Origin: Ooceraea biroi
Lineage: Eukaryota; Arthropoda; Insecta; Hymenoptera; Formicidae
NCBI RefSeq assembly: GCF_003672135.1
Contig: NC_039511.1
Coordinates: forward strand, 5,482,464 to 5,546,463
DNA length: 64,000 nt
Direction of reading: 5' to 3'
Position numbers and translations under genes: made by a program. How positions within the stretch are numbered: the stretch's first letter is position 1; each line of letters begins with the position of its first letter. Below, one piece after another: positions 12,839 to 25,177 of this stretch. The notes under the pieces were generated by a model. The model saw only the letters and a program-made list of their open reading frames with translations, was not told the DNA's origin and did no database searches.

Positions 12839-14154
12839 TACGTTACGAAGAAAGCACCAGGCCCCCTTCTTGGCTCGGGATCCAGGCACGTACCAAGATC
12901 GCCGGGATTCCTCGAGACAATTCGAGGAGTCAAGAAATATCCGCTTTGTGGCGCATTTTCTTTCTTATTTATTATTTTTTTATCACGGACTAGTTTGACA
13001 TATTATTTATAAATAGCTTATCAAGCATGTTGTAGCTTGCACAATCTGACCAGATAAGATTCGCCGCAGTCAGTTATCGAATGTACATGTACCTCTCGCG
13101 AGCACAATGTGAGACTCGCGCAGATCCTGCTAAGACGCAATAAAACTCCCGGCAGTTTAGCGGAAATAAAGATCCACGTATGTCCCTGGTCGCAAAACTG
13201 ATTACTGTAAAATTGATTACTCCCCAAGCACGGCGATCCCTTCCGTCAAACGTGAAATTGTAAACACTTACTCGGAACTTCTTAAAAATTATTTTTAAAA
13301 AAGGCAAAGTTTACAGGTAAATCGAATTTATTTGAACGTTCGATTTAGAATATTCGCATTACGCGTTCCATCGCATTTGGATTACCGAACGTGCGTGCTT
13401 CCACGCACGCGACGAGGATTCCGCGAACAATAAAAGATTGCTCCGAGAGCGATTTAAAATGAAAATAAAAATCGGTGAATAATTTTATTTCGACGCATCG
13501 ATTCTCTCGTTACTCGACACCCGGCTCTCGCGGGGTCCGATCGCCTTGCGTCCCAGTACAGCCCTGCGGCCGAATACCCCTCCATGCAGGCGAAGGAAGG
13601 GACAATCGTACGCGCTCAGTTTCGGGCAAGAACGGGCAAGAAACGAGGGGCATCAGTGTCCGGCCGGGATCGTCGGGAGCGTGCGGTACGTATGTGCGCG
13701 CTCGTACGGTCATCGTCGTCACGACGTTAATACGTCACTAAATTGCATAATTCGCGAGTGCGATCGGCGTAACGCCGCATTGTCGTCCCTTCGCGCCTCT
13801 CGAGCCGCCACCGTGGCCGTGACGCCCGGATTAAAGGGATCCGGTGTCGGCGACGTGTAGGGAACGAGAGAGAGAGAGGGAGAGAAAAAGAGAGAGAGGT
13901 GACACAGACTTTGTTCGCCGACACCCCCCCGAGCATGGCGGACCGGTATGGTAATGGTGCGCTTCGGAAACGCGGGAGTACGTGCGAGAGTGTTGAGAGC
14001 GGATAATTCGGCGGGCGAGGAGCGACCCTCGACAACCACGGCGACGCCGAGGAGCGAAGGCACCCATAGGGATTTTTCAGCACGGCGTCCGTCGTTGGTC
14101 GTCATCGGCGACCGTGCGGCGAATCCTCGTGGCGGAATAGCGGTGCCCACCGAC

Positions 14155-14164
14155 TTTTGGCGGG
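14155..14164 (+). promoter_or_regulatory. E2F-like binding site
   Basis: TTTTGGCGGG matches the E2F/DP consensus (TTTSSCGS). It lies in the CpG-rich block upstream of the E2F gene and may serve autoregulation. Confidence 0.4.
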
Positions 14165-14531
14165 CGAACCAGCCGATGAGGGCGTGAAGCGAGACCGGCC
14201 ACGCTCGACGATCGGGCGAGCTCTCCTCGTCGACGCCACCCCCTTGGTGAGGATTCTTTGTAAGCTCGGTCGTGCGCGTTATCGAACCGGGGAACTCGCG
14301 AGGACGAGGAGAACGACGGCTCTCCGTCTCGTTTCTCGTTCGTTCGTTCGTCCGTGGGGAATTCCCGCGGGTACGATCGACGCCGCGATAGCATCTCGAT
14401 TCGGGCACATGTGCCGGGGCACGACACGGCGTACGCGCGTAAAGCTGCCAGCGATAATGACAGTGGCGGCGGCGGCGGTGTGACGGCGCCAACGGCGACC
14501 CTCGCGCGGAAGAGGCACGGCGCGGCGACCG

Positions 14532-14540
14532 TTTTGGCGC
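14532..14540 (+). promoter_or_regulatory. E2F-like binding site
   Basis: TTTTGGCGC contains a full TTTSSCGC consensus. It is the second of four such motifs in the tract upstream of the E2F coding exons. Confidence 0.4.
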
Positions 14541-14613
14541 GCGTATTTCAGCTGTCGCGCGCGACCGGCAGATGGCCGGTACGCCGGCTCGTTGGGTGTA
14601 CGCGCGCGCTCAT

Positions 14614-14642
14614 AGTACGCACGCACACACAAAACACACACA
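14614..14642. repeat. interrupted (AC)n microsatellite
   Basis: A CA-rich run of the form ACGCACACACAAAACACACACA in CpG-rich DNA. Confidence 0.6.
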
Positions 14643-15409
14643 CTCGCGGAGACAATCGACCACCGGCCGCCGCTTACCGTAATGAGGGACCTACCGTATG
14701 GTCGCGAGCGCGCGTACTCGCCGAAGGCGCGTCGCCGCGTTCGACGCGGACGCATTCCGGAAGTGTCCATCTGTCAAAGTATCCTCGTCCATGAGAATAG
14801 CTTTCCGCAGAGAACCGTAGTAATAAATCCTGCCGCCTTCTCTTTGCTCTCTGCGTTGCTCCAGATTTACACCGGCGTTTCGTAGCTCTAGAGCGTCATT
14901 TTGGGGGATGGGGCGGCCCGGAGGGTAAAGTCTCGCATACTCGTGAAATTTTTAATCGTGAAGATCAAACACCTGATCGCTCCCTCCGGAGAGATTCTAC
15001 GCGAGCGGGGAAGCGACGTAAGCGCACTACCATTACGTGATGCTGCCCACTAACCCCACGCAACTCGTTACATATACTCGCACGCACACAGCCAGCCGGC
15101 GAAGCGCGTCGCCGCGCTCTCGCTCGCACGTTCACCAGCTCGCGGCGCACGCGCAGCCTGCACGAGCGAGCCGTGCGGCGCGGTGCGAGAGAGCGCTCTT
15201 GGCCCGACACGTTCGCGTCGCCGCGGTGCATCCGCACTTTTCCGCGGGCGTACGTACACGCGCTTGGCGGCGGCGGCGCGATTTTACGTACACCCAGCTA
15301 ATAACGCGGAGAGGGCGCCGGTACACTTCCGCGCGAGAAGCCGAGTCGGGGAGAGAGAGACTCTCCGGCGGCGTTCTCCGTCAACGCGCACAGACACGCG
15401 GTTTTAGCC

Positions 15410-15431
15410 TCTTTCTCTCTCTCTCTCTCTA
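15410..15431. repeat. (CT)n tract
   Basis: TTTCTCTCTCTCTCTCTCT in the CpG-rich region. GA/CT tracts are frequent in insect promoters as GAGA-factor-type sites, but no specific role is shown here. Confidence 0.8.
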
Positions 15432-15795
15432 GCACCGGCAGCGCTACGCAGCGCAGCGCACGCACGCGGCACACTATCCGCTCCTCGCAGCTCGTACCGG
15501 CCAGTCGTGCCAGCGTGCGGCAGAGAGCCCGGACACCGTCCATACATACAACCGAAAGAACGAGTGAGCTAATCATCCGCTCAGATCTCCGGAGCCGGCC
15601 TTGTGCGCGCGCGACACCCCGAGAACCTGCAAAGAGAGAGGGAGAGAGAGAGATTTGTTTCTCTCCTTGCTCGCCGGCAGCCTGGTCGGCCCGAATCGAG
15701 TCGAGCATGCCGAGGCGGGGCTCGCTGTGAAGCCCGAGCGCGCCACGCCGCATTCTTAACAGTGAAAAGCGGCCGAAACACGCGGTGCTCGTAAC

Positions 15796-15836
15796 AGCAG
15801 CGGCAGCAGCAGCAGCAGCGGTAGCAGCAGTAGTGC
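15796..15836. repeat. (CAG)n-like trinucleotide tract
   Basis: Imperfect GCAGCGGCAGCAGCAGCAG units that appear to lie in non-coding DNA. Confidence 0.75.
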
Positions 15837-15907
15837 GTAAAACGTTAACCAGTTCTGCCGATTCTTCGAGAAATATCTCTCTCATTGTAGAGAGGCATCC
15901 ACTTGCC

Positions 15908-15950
15908 TCCGGCTACCTGCCTGCCTGCTTGCCTGCCTGCCTGTTCGTCT
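15908..15950. repeat. (CTGC)n tetranucleotide tract
   Basis: Imperfect tandem CTGC/TTGC units, in the same cluster of simple repeats. Confidence 0.7.
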
Positions 15951-16639
15951 GCGTCGACCCGCCTGTGCGTAGTATAACCGTAGTGGTATCGGAACGCGCA
16001 GAAAATGGACACCGTATTCTAGCAGCACGCTCGAAGAAACGGTTGGCCTCGACGGAGCAGCGGAAATAAAGCATGTAAAGAGAAAGAGAGAGAGATAGAG
16101 AGAGAGGGACGGAGAAATCGCGAAGTACGATAGACCACGTAGAGAGCCGTAACGTAACGCTGACGACACTGTTACAATATTACGATTAGGACGACGGACT
16201 ACGACGGCGACGACCGTTACGACGTAGCTAGGAGAAAAGCCGAGCGAGTGGATTGTCGTCGTGCCAGGGCACGAGGTTCGGCAAAACGAGAGGTGTGTAC
16301 AGGCCGCGCGAGCTTTTTTCCTCCGTTTACGACGAGGAAACGAGAGTCGAGGACGTGTCTATCCCAGATCGATTTCTTCGCCGTCGTCCATCCGTTTATC
16401 ACCGCCGCCGCCGTCACCGCCGTCGTCGTCATCATCGTCATCGTCGCAGTGTTCTCGAGTGCCAGGACACGAGTCCGCCGATCGGGGCAGACCCGGATCG
16501 GCTCGACCGGGTCTAACGCGTGCCGCGCGCGCCGTGTGCTGGCCTGCCGAATCCCGCCCGGAAGAACGCGCGGGCCTCCGTCTCAAAATACTATGCGGAG
16601 CAGCGCACACGTTTGCGAGCAGCCAAGTAAGTAGAAAAA

Positions 16640-16695
16640 ACGGGAAAGAAAGAGAGAGAGAGAGAGAGAGTAAGGGGGAGAGAGAGAGAGACGGA
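16640..16695. repeat. (GA)n tracts after candidate 5' UTR donor
   Basis: Two GA runs separated by TAAGGGG lie just downstream of the GTAAGTAG donor-like site at 16628. Confidence 0.75.
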
Positions 16696-16772
16696 GTCGC
16701 CAACCGAGCGAGCGGGCGTATCTCTTCGCGCCGATATCATTTCCGTCTCTCTTTCTCGCTTGACCAACTGCA

Positions 16773-16862
16773 TCGTCATCGTCCTCCTCCTCCTCTTCAT
16801 CATCTTCATCATCATCCATCATCATCATCATCATTATCATCGTCGTCGTCGTCGTCATCGTC
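16773..16862. repeat. CTC/ATC/GTC trinucleotide microsatellite
   Basis: A 90-bp run of trinucleotides drifts from CTC to ATC to GTC. It creates a spurious poly-Ser/His/Asp/Met ORF in every frame. Confidence 0.85.
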
Positions 16863-17398
16863 GACCTACTTGCCCGTTTTACGTCTCGCGTTTTACCATC
16901 TCTCGAAGCGACTGCTCCGCGCGCAAACAGGTCAGCACACGGTCAGCCCGCGTCGGATCGACGCTCTCCGCCGGCATTCCGGTGTTTTCCTTTCCGTCGA
17001 CTCCGTCATTTTATTTCGAGTATGCCCTTAATGAAGATCGAGAGGCAATTTGATCGAGGTAATTTGAAAAAGGATCTCGACGGAACCAGAGCGCGACACT
17101 CGGAGTCGGTTTCTGCGGGGTGCACGTACCGGCAAGCGGCAACACGCCGCCTCGCTAGGGACCCGGCGCTGCCGTCTTGGCTCTTTAAATGAGCCTCAAT
17201 CGCGTGCACGTGTAGGTGCGCACGAATCTCTCTCTCTCGCGCGCGACCGCCGAGCCGGTTCGCGATATGTGAATGTACGCGCGCGCGTGTGTGTGATGAG
17301 CGTCGTTACTACTTCCTAGACGCGATCGTGCGATTTCGATTACGGATTATTGACCGATGCAAGAGCACCGCGACTCGAGATCGAGAGAATCCCGCGGA

Positions 17399-17458
17399 TT
17401 TCCCGCTAATTGACAATTCTGCCAACTGTCAAGCAGGCAGTCGGCAGTGCTTTCCCGC
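17399..17458 (+). promoter_or_regulatory. pair of canonical E2F sites
   Basis: TTTCCCGC occurs at 17399-17406 and again at 17451-17458, 52 bp apart. This is the canonical E2F/DP recognition octamer. A close pair upstream of an E2F gene suggests autoregulation, but chance occurrence cannot be excluded. Confidence 0.45.
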
Positions 17459-17750
17459 TCATCGACCGCGTATCGCGGTTAACTCTCGATAGCAGTAGCC
17501 TGTTATGGATCTTTCTTTACTTTTTAATAGTCGCAAGAGAGAGAGAGAGAGGATCGAGAATTTCGATAAACAAACGAGAACGCCAGCTGTAACCTAACCT
17601 ATGGCCTTCGATCGATGTAACAGCTGATCGCGCACTTCATCGCTCCGATATCGGCACCGTTCGCGTTTTTCGCCAGGTTGTGACAACGACGGCGAAATTT
17701 CGTGAAACAGAATACTCCCTAGAAATATCTTTTCGTTTTCTCCAAATTGA

Positions 17751-18119
17751 TTAAGGGGATGCTGGAGTTGCTAGTGAACTATTTTCTCACTATAGCGATG
17801 GTAATTGCAGTTTCGAAAATTCTCTTTATTGCTTGTGCAGAATAAAAAATCCTTTTCTACAAATGAAGTATAGATAGAAAGAAAGTCCGCTCTACAGGAC
17901 TTTATATTCAAAATGGAACAAAGTTAGAAACGACAAATGCAAGTTTTTAACTTTTTTCCATTTTGAATATAAAGTCCTGTAGAGCGGACTTTCTATCTAT
18001 ACTTCATTTGTGGAAAAGGATTTTTTATTCTGCACAAGCAATAAAGAGAATTTTCGAAACTGCAATTACCATCGCTATAGTGAGAAAATAGTTCACTAGC
18101 AACTCCAGCTTCCCCTTAA
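17751..18119. mobile_element. foldback MITE, copy 1, TTAA-flanked
   Basis: An almost perfect inverted repeat with arms of about 160 bp surrounds a loop of roughly 40 nt. It starts TTAAGGGGATGCTGGAG and ends CTCCAGCTTCCCCTTAA. TTAA at both ends suggests a piggyBac-type target site, with a TA-duplicating element as the alternative. There is no ORF. A second copy at 46617-46989 matches over its whole length, including the loop and orientation. Confidence 0.88.
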
Positions 18120-21100
18120 CCAGAAGGCTGGCCTTCTGAAGAACGCCAATTGCCGAGAGAGCTCTCGATTTCTGATTTCTGTGGACGGAGAAACGGAAAT
18201 AGAGTAGACGAGGAAAAGGAATAATTCTTCTTTGTCGCCACATCTGGCCGGCCGAGCATCGTGCATGCGAGATGTATAATATGTACGCCGCGTATTCGGC
18301 TGCCTCGTACAGCGCACGTTCCGTGCGCGGCGGCGGCGTCGGCGGTGGTGGCGTTCGGCCGCGGCGGCGTTTCCTGTCGGCGCACTGAGAACTGAGCGTA
18401 GCTGGTGTCCGCGTCGCGCGTGTCTGGTGTCTGGTACGAACGTACGGAACGAAATCGTCAATAACGCAATCCCTCCCTTCAGTAAGTAACCGAGTGAATC
18501 GCGCCGTTCACGTCCGCGGCGCGGACCTGCCCGACCTCGCCGATCGGAATTGAGGCCATGTGTGCACCGTGCACATGACATTCCCTCGATCCTGCCAACC
18601 GGACGATTCGTCGTCCCCCACGAGCGACCAATCAACGGTTGGGAAAACGCAGTCGAGCGTTCGCGGCCGCGCCGCAGCGGTGTTTCGTGTGGCAAACGGT
18701 ATCTGCGTGCGATGTCGACGTTGTCGCGTTCGTTAATTCACGTTCCTCGATCACTTTTGCGATGCAGCTTTCGGTTGGCACGGCGATTCCGCACGGCGAT
18801 TCATCTTTGAGATAACGGCCGGCCAATCAATGACGGCGCGGCGCGCACTGCTCCCAACCTGAGGCACGAATCGCACTATCGGTTTCGGCGATTCAAGTCC
18901 GGGCGAGCTCTCTGGCTGTGTACTCGGCAGAAGGTCGAGCAGGAATAAGCCGGTGCAGTACACGTGTATTTCCCGTACTGTAATGCTAAATTCTAAATTT
19001 CCTCTCTCGGTTCATAGCTCGTCATGTTGCACGAAACTAAATTTCTTCGTCGAGTATCGTTAAACAATTTTGAAGCACGTTTCGACGCTGTTACGTCAGT
19101 GACGCGTCTGCCTGATTAATGGCAAACCACGCGTGTAGAATAATATAAATAATAAATAGTAAATTTATACGAAAGAGCATTTTTATTCGACGACATACAT
19201 TACATCGGGATAATTATTTGCAGTTGTACGAAAATCTAATAATCTGGAAAAATTTCGCGACCGTCTGTGAAGGACGGAGAAAGTCACCGTGCAGAATACA
19301 CACGAGTGAAGTGCCTGCCTCAGGCACTTGTATAGAACGCTGATTTTCAAGATTCACGATTCCGTGCCGCCTCTTTAAAGCCACACCCGGAACGATCGTC
19401 TTGTCCCGAGAGCGTTTGCTTTTTTTTCCCGAAAATTCCCCGGCCGGGCGCACCATGGGTCCACGGTGTGCTCAGACGCGTATCAAGCGTTTGCAACGTG
19501 GAGCTTGCGAAGGGTCGTGTTCGATTTGAGTTGTTCTGTTCGCGAGACGATATTCGTTGCTTGTTTGCGTCTCATTTATTACTGCAAGAGAGTAAATTGC
19601 GAGATAAAAATTTCACGGTTTCAGATTCGAGGAATATTTTCTTTAGATCGGTAATTGAAAATCAAACAAATTTGAATAATTGTTAGCCAACGTGTTATTT
19701 TTCGCATCTATTTTTCTTTATGCTTATTCTTTAAATGTATCGTACATAAAATTTTTTCCTATTTAATTTATATACATAACGGTTAATTTATTAGCGAGAA
19801 AGAATGGTCGTCAACGCGCAGGCAAGAAACGCCAATTCCAAACGTAATCTTCTTATTTATAGCTTCTGATGAATACGCGGTGTTGCTTTAGTTAACGCAC
19901 GATGAGCCAATCTCTAAGCATGAAGAAGAAAGCACGCGGATGTCTCAATCTTGTCGAGCGCACGGTAAACATAAGTTTACCGTTGCAAGTTGTAAATACG
20001 CGCGCGCGCAAACTTTTTATTTTTGGCCAGGTTGAGAAAAGATAAACGCGATTGTGATTGCACAGCTGTTTCAGAGACGACGTGAAAGTCTCAATCGAGT
20101 CTCGACGATTAACGGCTTCGTACTTTATCAACGGAATACCTGAATGATGAAACAATGTTGCTTCTGTACATTTAAAAGATAACGGCAGCGATCAGCTGTG
20201 CTGCCATCAAGTGGCAACCGATCCTCGAAAACCGATATTCTAATTATGCAAACGAACAATAGTAACTCTTTACTTATTTATTTATCTATTTATTTATTTA
20301 TGAGAGGAAAAACGTAATTTATTCGATTGCTTTCGTCCAGAAAATTGCGTCGGTTCTTAAAAATAACGCGTGCTGGCGCGAAATTTCCGATCCCTGTAAA
20401 AGTAAAGCTATATAATTCTGTTTTTTTTTTGTTTCTTTTCTTTTCTTTGCGTTTCCAATGCCACTTAATCGATCCAGTGAATTTACATAGGCTGCTAATT
20501 CTGCAAATGTAATTCTGCACGTGTAAGTTTTACACATATGCGAGTGAGCTGCGTGCATCATTAGCAATTAAGAGGACTATTGAGAGAATCGAAAAGCCAA
20601 AGCAGCTTGGTACTTTATTCGAAAATACAAAATTTATATACTCTAAACGAGCGCAAAAATTCACTTCTCATACACGCAAATCAAAGGTTTTAGCATCAGA
20701 GGTCGCAAAGAGTCGCGAAAATCCATTCTCCGTCTCTCTCTTTTCCGTCTCTCTATTTCGATTCCTCCGTTGGTTTTCTTGAATTTCCGAGGTAAAATAT
20801 TCCTTCTCGAGTTCCATCATGCTTTCCTTCCGCACTTTGCGGCCACTTCCATCGCGATTCTCGTGCGCGTTCGACTTAAAGCAGCCGTCCAACCGTCGCG
20901 CAATCCGATTCGCGCAACGCAGAGTCGTCGTCGCCTCGCGCGGTGCTCGCTCGCGCCCTTATATTATTTCCGTTATTGTTCGCGCGCGCGTTAACATACG
21001 TTCGCTCGTCCGCCTGCACGCGGGGCCGGCGCGCGTCCGTCCGGTCGTGCGAGTACGTCGTCCACCGTCCGTTCCGAGTTCCGACGTCGCCAACGTCCTT

Positions 21101-21705
21101 CCCCGTGTGCGAGAGGCTCGGCATTTAAAAATGACACTCGCCGCGGCACGTGCAACGCGCCGACACACGCACGCGGCGAGCAATAGCGGTTAGCCGCTAA
21201 CGGAAAAAACGTGCTCGGAGCGTGCTCGGGGAATAGGTAGGTCTGCGCCTTGCGATTCCTTATCTCGTGTCGCCGAGACGACACGACACGACGGAAGGCC
21301 GGTACGGCCGGTCGTTATTCCTGCCATGACGACGCGACAGCCTCCTCGAATACTCGCGATGCCTGTTCCTTGGGACTCTTGTCATACGAATACGTGAATT
21401 TTGTCAAAATATCCGGTCGTGCCGATTCATCGTCGCGGCACCGTCGATATCTCCGCGTGGCACGCTTGCCACTTACGCATCCGCGTGAATTCCATTTGCG
21501 TTATTTTAAGCTTGTCCGTACGACAAGCCCGTGCTGCAGATCTGTGATTCTTCTAATCGCAAGATAATTATCTCGATGGATCTCGATTAGTCTCAGTACA
21601 TGATATCGTGTAGCATGGCGTAAATTTAATCTTGCAATGGTAATAGTTGTATTTACATTTGTGCTTGTTTTTTTCTTTTATTTCAGACACAGTTATTTTG
21701 CCAAG

Positions 21706-24700
21706 ATGCCTCGGGTAAGAAGACAGGTAATCCTGGAGGAACCGGCCAGGCCTGTTACGCCGGACATAACAGAAACAAAATTATGTAAGTTAATTGTCAG
21801 CGAGAAGGCTATCCAGTTTTTCTCTCAGTCTCACGTTACATCGTAGTCATTGGCGATCATCTAGCTTTTCCGGGTTAACTCAGTGAAGAGTTAATATCTT
21901 TCCGCAGTGAAGTCCGAGTTGCTGGAGGAGGGATCCCTGGACGAGGTTCAGCCACAAAAAGTGGCGGAGGAGACCCCGAGTCCTCATTTACAAGATCATC
22001 AGTATGGACAGACGCCTTGTTACCAGATAACGAGGAAGCCCACACAGCCAATGGTGCGAACCGAGGTAAAATCCTGTCTAAAATGCTGGAACACATGGAT
22101 GCTGAGCCATCTGCTGAAAAAAAACCGTGGCTTTCTTTCTTTTTGACAGATATTGTCTCACACGGTAAAAAGAAGACTGAATCTGGAGGTGGCGACCACT
22201 GGTTCCGGCCAGTCCACCTTCAAGGCACCGAGAGGTAAACGCAGGAGGTCCGGCTCGAGCTCCCTCGCTGGTCACACGCCGACCAAAAGTAAATCTTGTT
22301 TTTGTTTGATGAGCTCACCCCATACTTGTCACCCAAGAAAGGATCATTTGTTGTATTGCAGCTAAAACGGTAGAGAGGACGCGCTACGACACGTCGTTGA
22401 GCTTGCTCACGAAAAAATTCATCCACCTGGTAGAGAGCAGCCAGGATGGCGTGGTGGATTTGAATGTAGCGTCTGAAAAGCTGGAGGTACAAAAACGTCG
22501 TATATACGACATTACTAATGTTTTAGAGGGCATTGGTATCTTAGAGAAGAAAAGTAAAAACAATATCCAGTGGAAGTACGTTATCCGACAGTTCTTTATC
22601 TTTACATTATTGCACTATCGTTTACGCGCCGGCGTTCGGCCAGTCGCCGATTATACTCAACGCTGGAAATTGCCCGTTGCAGGGGCGGCCAGTTACCGAA
22701 CAATCGGAACGATATCGCCAATCTCAGGAAGGAGGTCGCGGACTTAGAAGCTAAGGAGAACACCCTGGATCGATTGATTCACGGTGCTGACAAAAACCTG
22801 CGCGAGCTCTGCGCCGACAGACAATACGCTTATGTAACGTATCACGATTTACGATCGGTCCCGATGTACAAAGACCAAGCTATCATGGCTGTGAAAGCCC
22901 CGCCAGAGGCTACCCTCCATGTCCCGCAACCTGTCAATAACCTTGGCCAGCAAAAAGTAAAGCGAGCTTTCTTATTTGAAATTTAATTGAATTAATTTAC
23001 AAATTTAATTTAATTTATTTTTAAATAATAAAATAATACTCTTGCAGCTTCAGATGCATATGAGGTCGGAACACGGGGAGATAGAGGTGTTCCTGTGCCC
23101 GGATGATCCCGCGGTGAAAACGTCGCCGTGTCACGGATACGCGACGACGCAAATTGTGCCTCAATCAAAAGAGCCCGATATACCTTGCTTGCCTCCCGAA
23201 CTCTTGGTCAATAGAGATAGCGACGTGCGAGTCGAGCCGTTACCCTCGTCCTCCGACGAGGATATCAATGCCCGTCTCTGTACTCCCGTAATTACCAGTA
23301 TAACAAGCATGAAGGATGCGTTCTTATGTGAATCCGATGATTATGGACCAATGGGTGGCGGCAAGTTCCAACTTCAAACAGAGGACCAAATCAGCACTTC
23401 AGGTAGGACCGCCAAGCATTATCGCTTGCTAATTCAGCATATGCCTGAGAAGCTTCCTTCGCACATTATTATGATATACGTCAATAAATAGTTTAGCAAG
23501 ATTGAATGTATTTCTGAGTCGATTTGCAAATTGCATCAATGTAGACAAAGCTTGATCTGTTTTAAAATTATTTTTCTTTTTTTTTTCGAGTAAATTTTCT
23601 TACATCGTATTATTGATATTCTTATCTCGTAGTGTATCACTGATCGGCATTATATCGAGTGGTATAAAGCACGTTTACTGTACATATTTTCCTATCGATT
23701 ATTTTAACAAATGCAATTACTTGGCTGTGGTTTCGATTTTTTTGTTACTTATTCTTTTGTATGAATGAATTTCTTTCTTACGCTTTATATAATCTGACGC
23801 TTCATCCAGTGTTAGGCGTAGCGATACTTTTCTTTATTTTTATGTGTAGTTATATGCGTATATATATTTTTTTAAATAAAAATACTTTCAAATATTTTTC
23901 TGGCTTTCTGTTACTGCAAAAATTCCGAATTGTCATACGTTTCTTGTCGAGTGTAGCCACGGAACAACGGACGTCATGCATGATTACATCAATTGAGACG
24001 ATCATCTCGCAGTCATTATTAGTTTTACAGTTTTCTCGCTCAAAAGAAACGTGTGCGGTGCATGCTACAATTTAATAATCTCTCATGGCGAAATCTCGTT
24101 CAAAGCGAAAGTTCAATCAATTTTCGCTGGAACCAGTCGAGCCATATTACCTTTCGTCTAAATATTTCACTGCCTTTTCACCAATGGATGATGACCGTAC
24201 CCTGATGGAGCTCTGGCTGTGACTTGTGTGTTAAAATTATTAAAATCACATCACAGGCAGAGTTCTAGTTAGGTAACGGTTTCAAACAGCAAAGCTCGCG
24301 TCGCGCGAAGGTACGTTTATATCCATACACTAGCTATTGGCTTCTTTTTATCGTATTTTATTGTACTTCATTTTATATAATACCATCACAATCGACATAT
24401 GAACATGAGATGCGTATAATCGCACAAAGAATTGCTTGTAACAATTTCTGACACACGTCGCATGGAAAAATCGATGTAATTTGATAAAACCGACAGAAGA
24501 AATTGACTCAAATTTAGCGACGATGTGTCTTCGATACCATGAGAACGGCAGTTTTTTTACGACTATAAAATGACTTGTCTCGTCAAATTCGTTACTCTGG
24601 AATCTCAATGAGAATTTCTTGATGTACATAGACAAATTGCTCTTAACACGTAACTTTAGTACTAACAATTAATTATTGTAGTTAATTGCAATAATCGCAT

Positions 24701-25177
24701 CTTTTAACGCTTTATAACAAATATATCGCAGACTTACTATCCTTCAAGTACGACGCTTTGCAAAATATATCTTGCGGAAATTAAATGGATGCACATTGGG
24801 CACGCGGAATTATTGATAAAAAAATGAATAAAAAAATCCAAAAATATGTATAATATGTATGTAACATTTATATAAATATTGCCGAATCCTTTTCACGTGT
24901 AAAACTTTCAGAATTAAAGTTGTTGCTCAAATAATAATCGTTCGCAAGTCGATCTAGCGTGAATAAAATGATGCATCGGCAATATTGCATACAATAGGGG
25001 GATCGGAATAGGTTCGTGAACGAGTTCAATATCCTTCTCCCTTTTGTTGCAGATCTGAGTATTCTCGATTTTGGGGAACAACTGCTGACTTTGGAACCGC
25101 CTCTCTCCGAGAACGACTACTCGTTCTCGTTAGGCACTGAGGAGGGTCTTTCGGATCTCTTCGATTTCAAATTCTAG
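21706..25177 (+). CDS. E2f1: E2F transcription factor, E2F1-3 type with Rb-binding tail
   Basis: Seven coding exons (21706-21784, 21908-22065, 22150-22288, 22362-22575, 22683-22956, 23048-23402, 25053-25177) join in phase to 447 aa. The winged-helix DNA-binding domain spans about residues 131-197 (RYDTSLSLLTKKFI, then VQKRRIYDITNVLEGIGIL and the NNIQWKG end). A leucine-rich DP-dimerisation coiled coil and marked box follow (about 200-310). The tail DYSFSLGTEEGLSDLFDFKF matches the retinoblastoma-binding motif of activator E2Fs. With DP it drives G1/S genes in the nucleus and is inhibited by Rb. A basic KRRRSG block near the DNA-binding domain may be a nuclear signal. At least one non-coding 5' exon lies upstream. 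Whether it is the orthologue of fly E2f1 or E2f2 is not settled by sequence alone. Confidence 0.94.

Larger units (their letters stand above)
12586..21705. other. 9 kb CpG-rich, non-coding upstream region of E2F
   Basis: No conserved protein is visible. The tract is very rich in CpG between about 13.4 and 18.9 kb and again at 20.9-21.3 kb, which opens many long spurious ORFs on both strands. It holds dense microsatellites, a foldback MITE (17751-18119) and four E2F-like sites. The E2F start codon at 21706 follows a 3' splice site only 19 nt upstream (TTTCAG, exon from 21687), so at least one 5' UTR exon must lie in this tract. Candidate donors are GTAAGT at 16628 and at about 18482. The promoter is probably one of the CpG-rich blocks. 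Confidence 0.6.

Noticed and set aside
13719..14770. 257- and 163-codon minus-strand ORFs
   Set aside because: They arise from the CpG-rich, Arg/Ser/Pro-biased block where stop codons are rare. No domains, and all frames are similarly open.
16261..17031. 256-codon plus-strand ORF with poly-Ser and poly-His
   Set aside because: It runs through GA and trinucleotide microsatellites; the apparent protein is simple repeat.
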